Shown in pieces: positions 5,833 to 6,029 of a stretch of DNA of 6,029 nucleotides. Numbering within the stretch: position 1 is the first letter of the stretch; each line of letters starts with the position of its first letter. This DNA is from DAOUCP01 sp034432155 (GTDB taxonomy: Bacteria > Chloroflexota > Anaerolineae > Epilineales > Epilineaceae). Position numbers and translations under genes: made by a program. A model generated the notes under the pieces. The model was not told the origin of the DNA, made no database searches, and saw only the letters and a program-made list of their open reading frames with translations. Location of the stretch: the NCBI GenBank assembly GCA_034432155.1, contig DAOUCP010000077.1, forward strand, positions 1 to 6,029. Reading direction: 5' to 3'.

Positions 5833-6029
5833 TGCCAAGACCATAGCAGAGAGGCGATGAAGAGGACGAGTAGGGCGTCAACGAGCGCCAGGGATAGAGC
5901 GTCGCAGACTGGAAGCGCTTCTCGCCGCGAGACGTCCGAAAACCCCCTCTGAGCTGGCATTCGAACGCACGGCTCGCCGGTTGGGCTGCGGGCTGCGCCA
6001 GTAGGCTTGCCCGGGTGGTGCCGTTACAC
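5833..6029 (+). promoter_or_regulatory. T-box riboswitch leader, probably threonine-specific (3' end cut by window edge)
   Basis: T-boxes bind a specific tRNA and switch the downstream gene on when it is uncharged. GATGAAGAGGACGAGTA (5856-5872) is the classic 5' side of Stem I. AGAGG (5861-5865) pairs with CCTCT (5946-5950), and GGGCGTC (5873-5879) with GACGTCC (5931-5937), enclosing the specifier loop. TGAG (5950-5953) gives the K-turn partner. AGAG (5896-5899) and GACTGGAAG (5907-5915) match the AG bulge and distal loop. Counting back from the CCTCT helix puts the specifier at 5942-5944, ACC (Thr). AAC (Asn) is a one-base-shifted alternative. GGGTGGTGCCG (6013-6023) is the T-box proper; TGGT pairs with an ACCA tRNA end, which argues against Asn because its discriminator is normally G. 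The 3' antiterminator strand and the controlled gene lie beyond the edge, so transcriptional or translational mode cannot be told. Confidence 0.88.

Noticed and set aside
5933..5935. GTC as a valine specifier that would pair with the adjacent tRNA-Val(GAC)
   Set aside because: These bases lie in the helix above the specifier loop, paired with 5875-5877, and not at the specifier position set by the CCTCT helix.

Overview
The window is GC-rich and looks like a chromosomal piece of a member of the Chloroflexota. This is an inference from four things: the style of the sortase (SGHNN and LITCFPPWGNSHR motifs), the Thr/Pro-rich stalk of an exported protein, the T-box leader, and extended -10 promoters in a high-GC background. 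No marker gene here fixes the taxonomy.

Layout, left to right. Positions 2-829 (+) hold the C-terminal part of an exported repeat protein: a Thr/Ala/Pro-rich, Trp-Tyr-punctuated stalk followed by a small domain with an EF-hand-like calcium loop. It converges on a three-gene minus-strand cluster, read right to left. The cluster is rsmG (16S rRNA G527 methyltransferase, TTG start at 4229), a membrane-anchored sortase with a very long low-complexity stalk (3437-2349), and selA (selenocysteine synthase, 2341-953). The sortase stop and the selA Shine-Dalgarno overlap, so those two are probably translationally coupled.

Divergent from rsmG is glyA (4373-5665, +), encoding serine hydroxymethyltransferase. 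A symmetric -10-like element at 4301-4313 lies between the two genes. After glyA come a strong GC hairpin (5690-5717), an extended -10 promoter, a tRNA-Val(GAC) gene (5758-5831) and, two bases later, a T-box riboswitch leader that runs to the right edge. The T-box has a recognisable Stem I, a likely ACC (threonine) specifier and the TGGT tRNA-acceptor-binding bulge. The gene it controls lies outside the window; a threonyl-tRNA synthetase or a threonine-related gene is the best guess.

How the parts relate: most genes serve translation (rRNA methylation, Sec-tRNA synthesis, one-carbon/glycine supply, a tRNA, tRNA-sensing regulation). The sortase and the stalked protein belong to the cell surface and may be functionally linked. 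The least ordinary features are the tRNA directly abutting a T-box leader and the sortase placed inside an rsmG-selA cluster. I found no clearly new multi-gene system.
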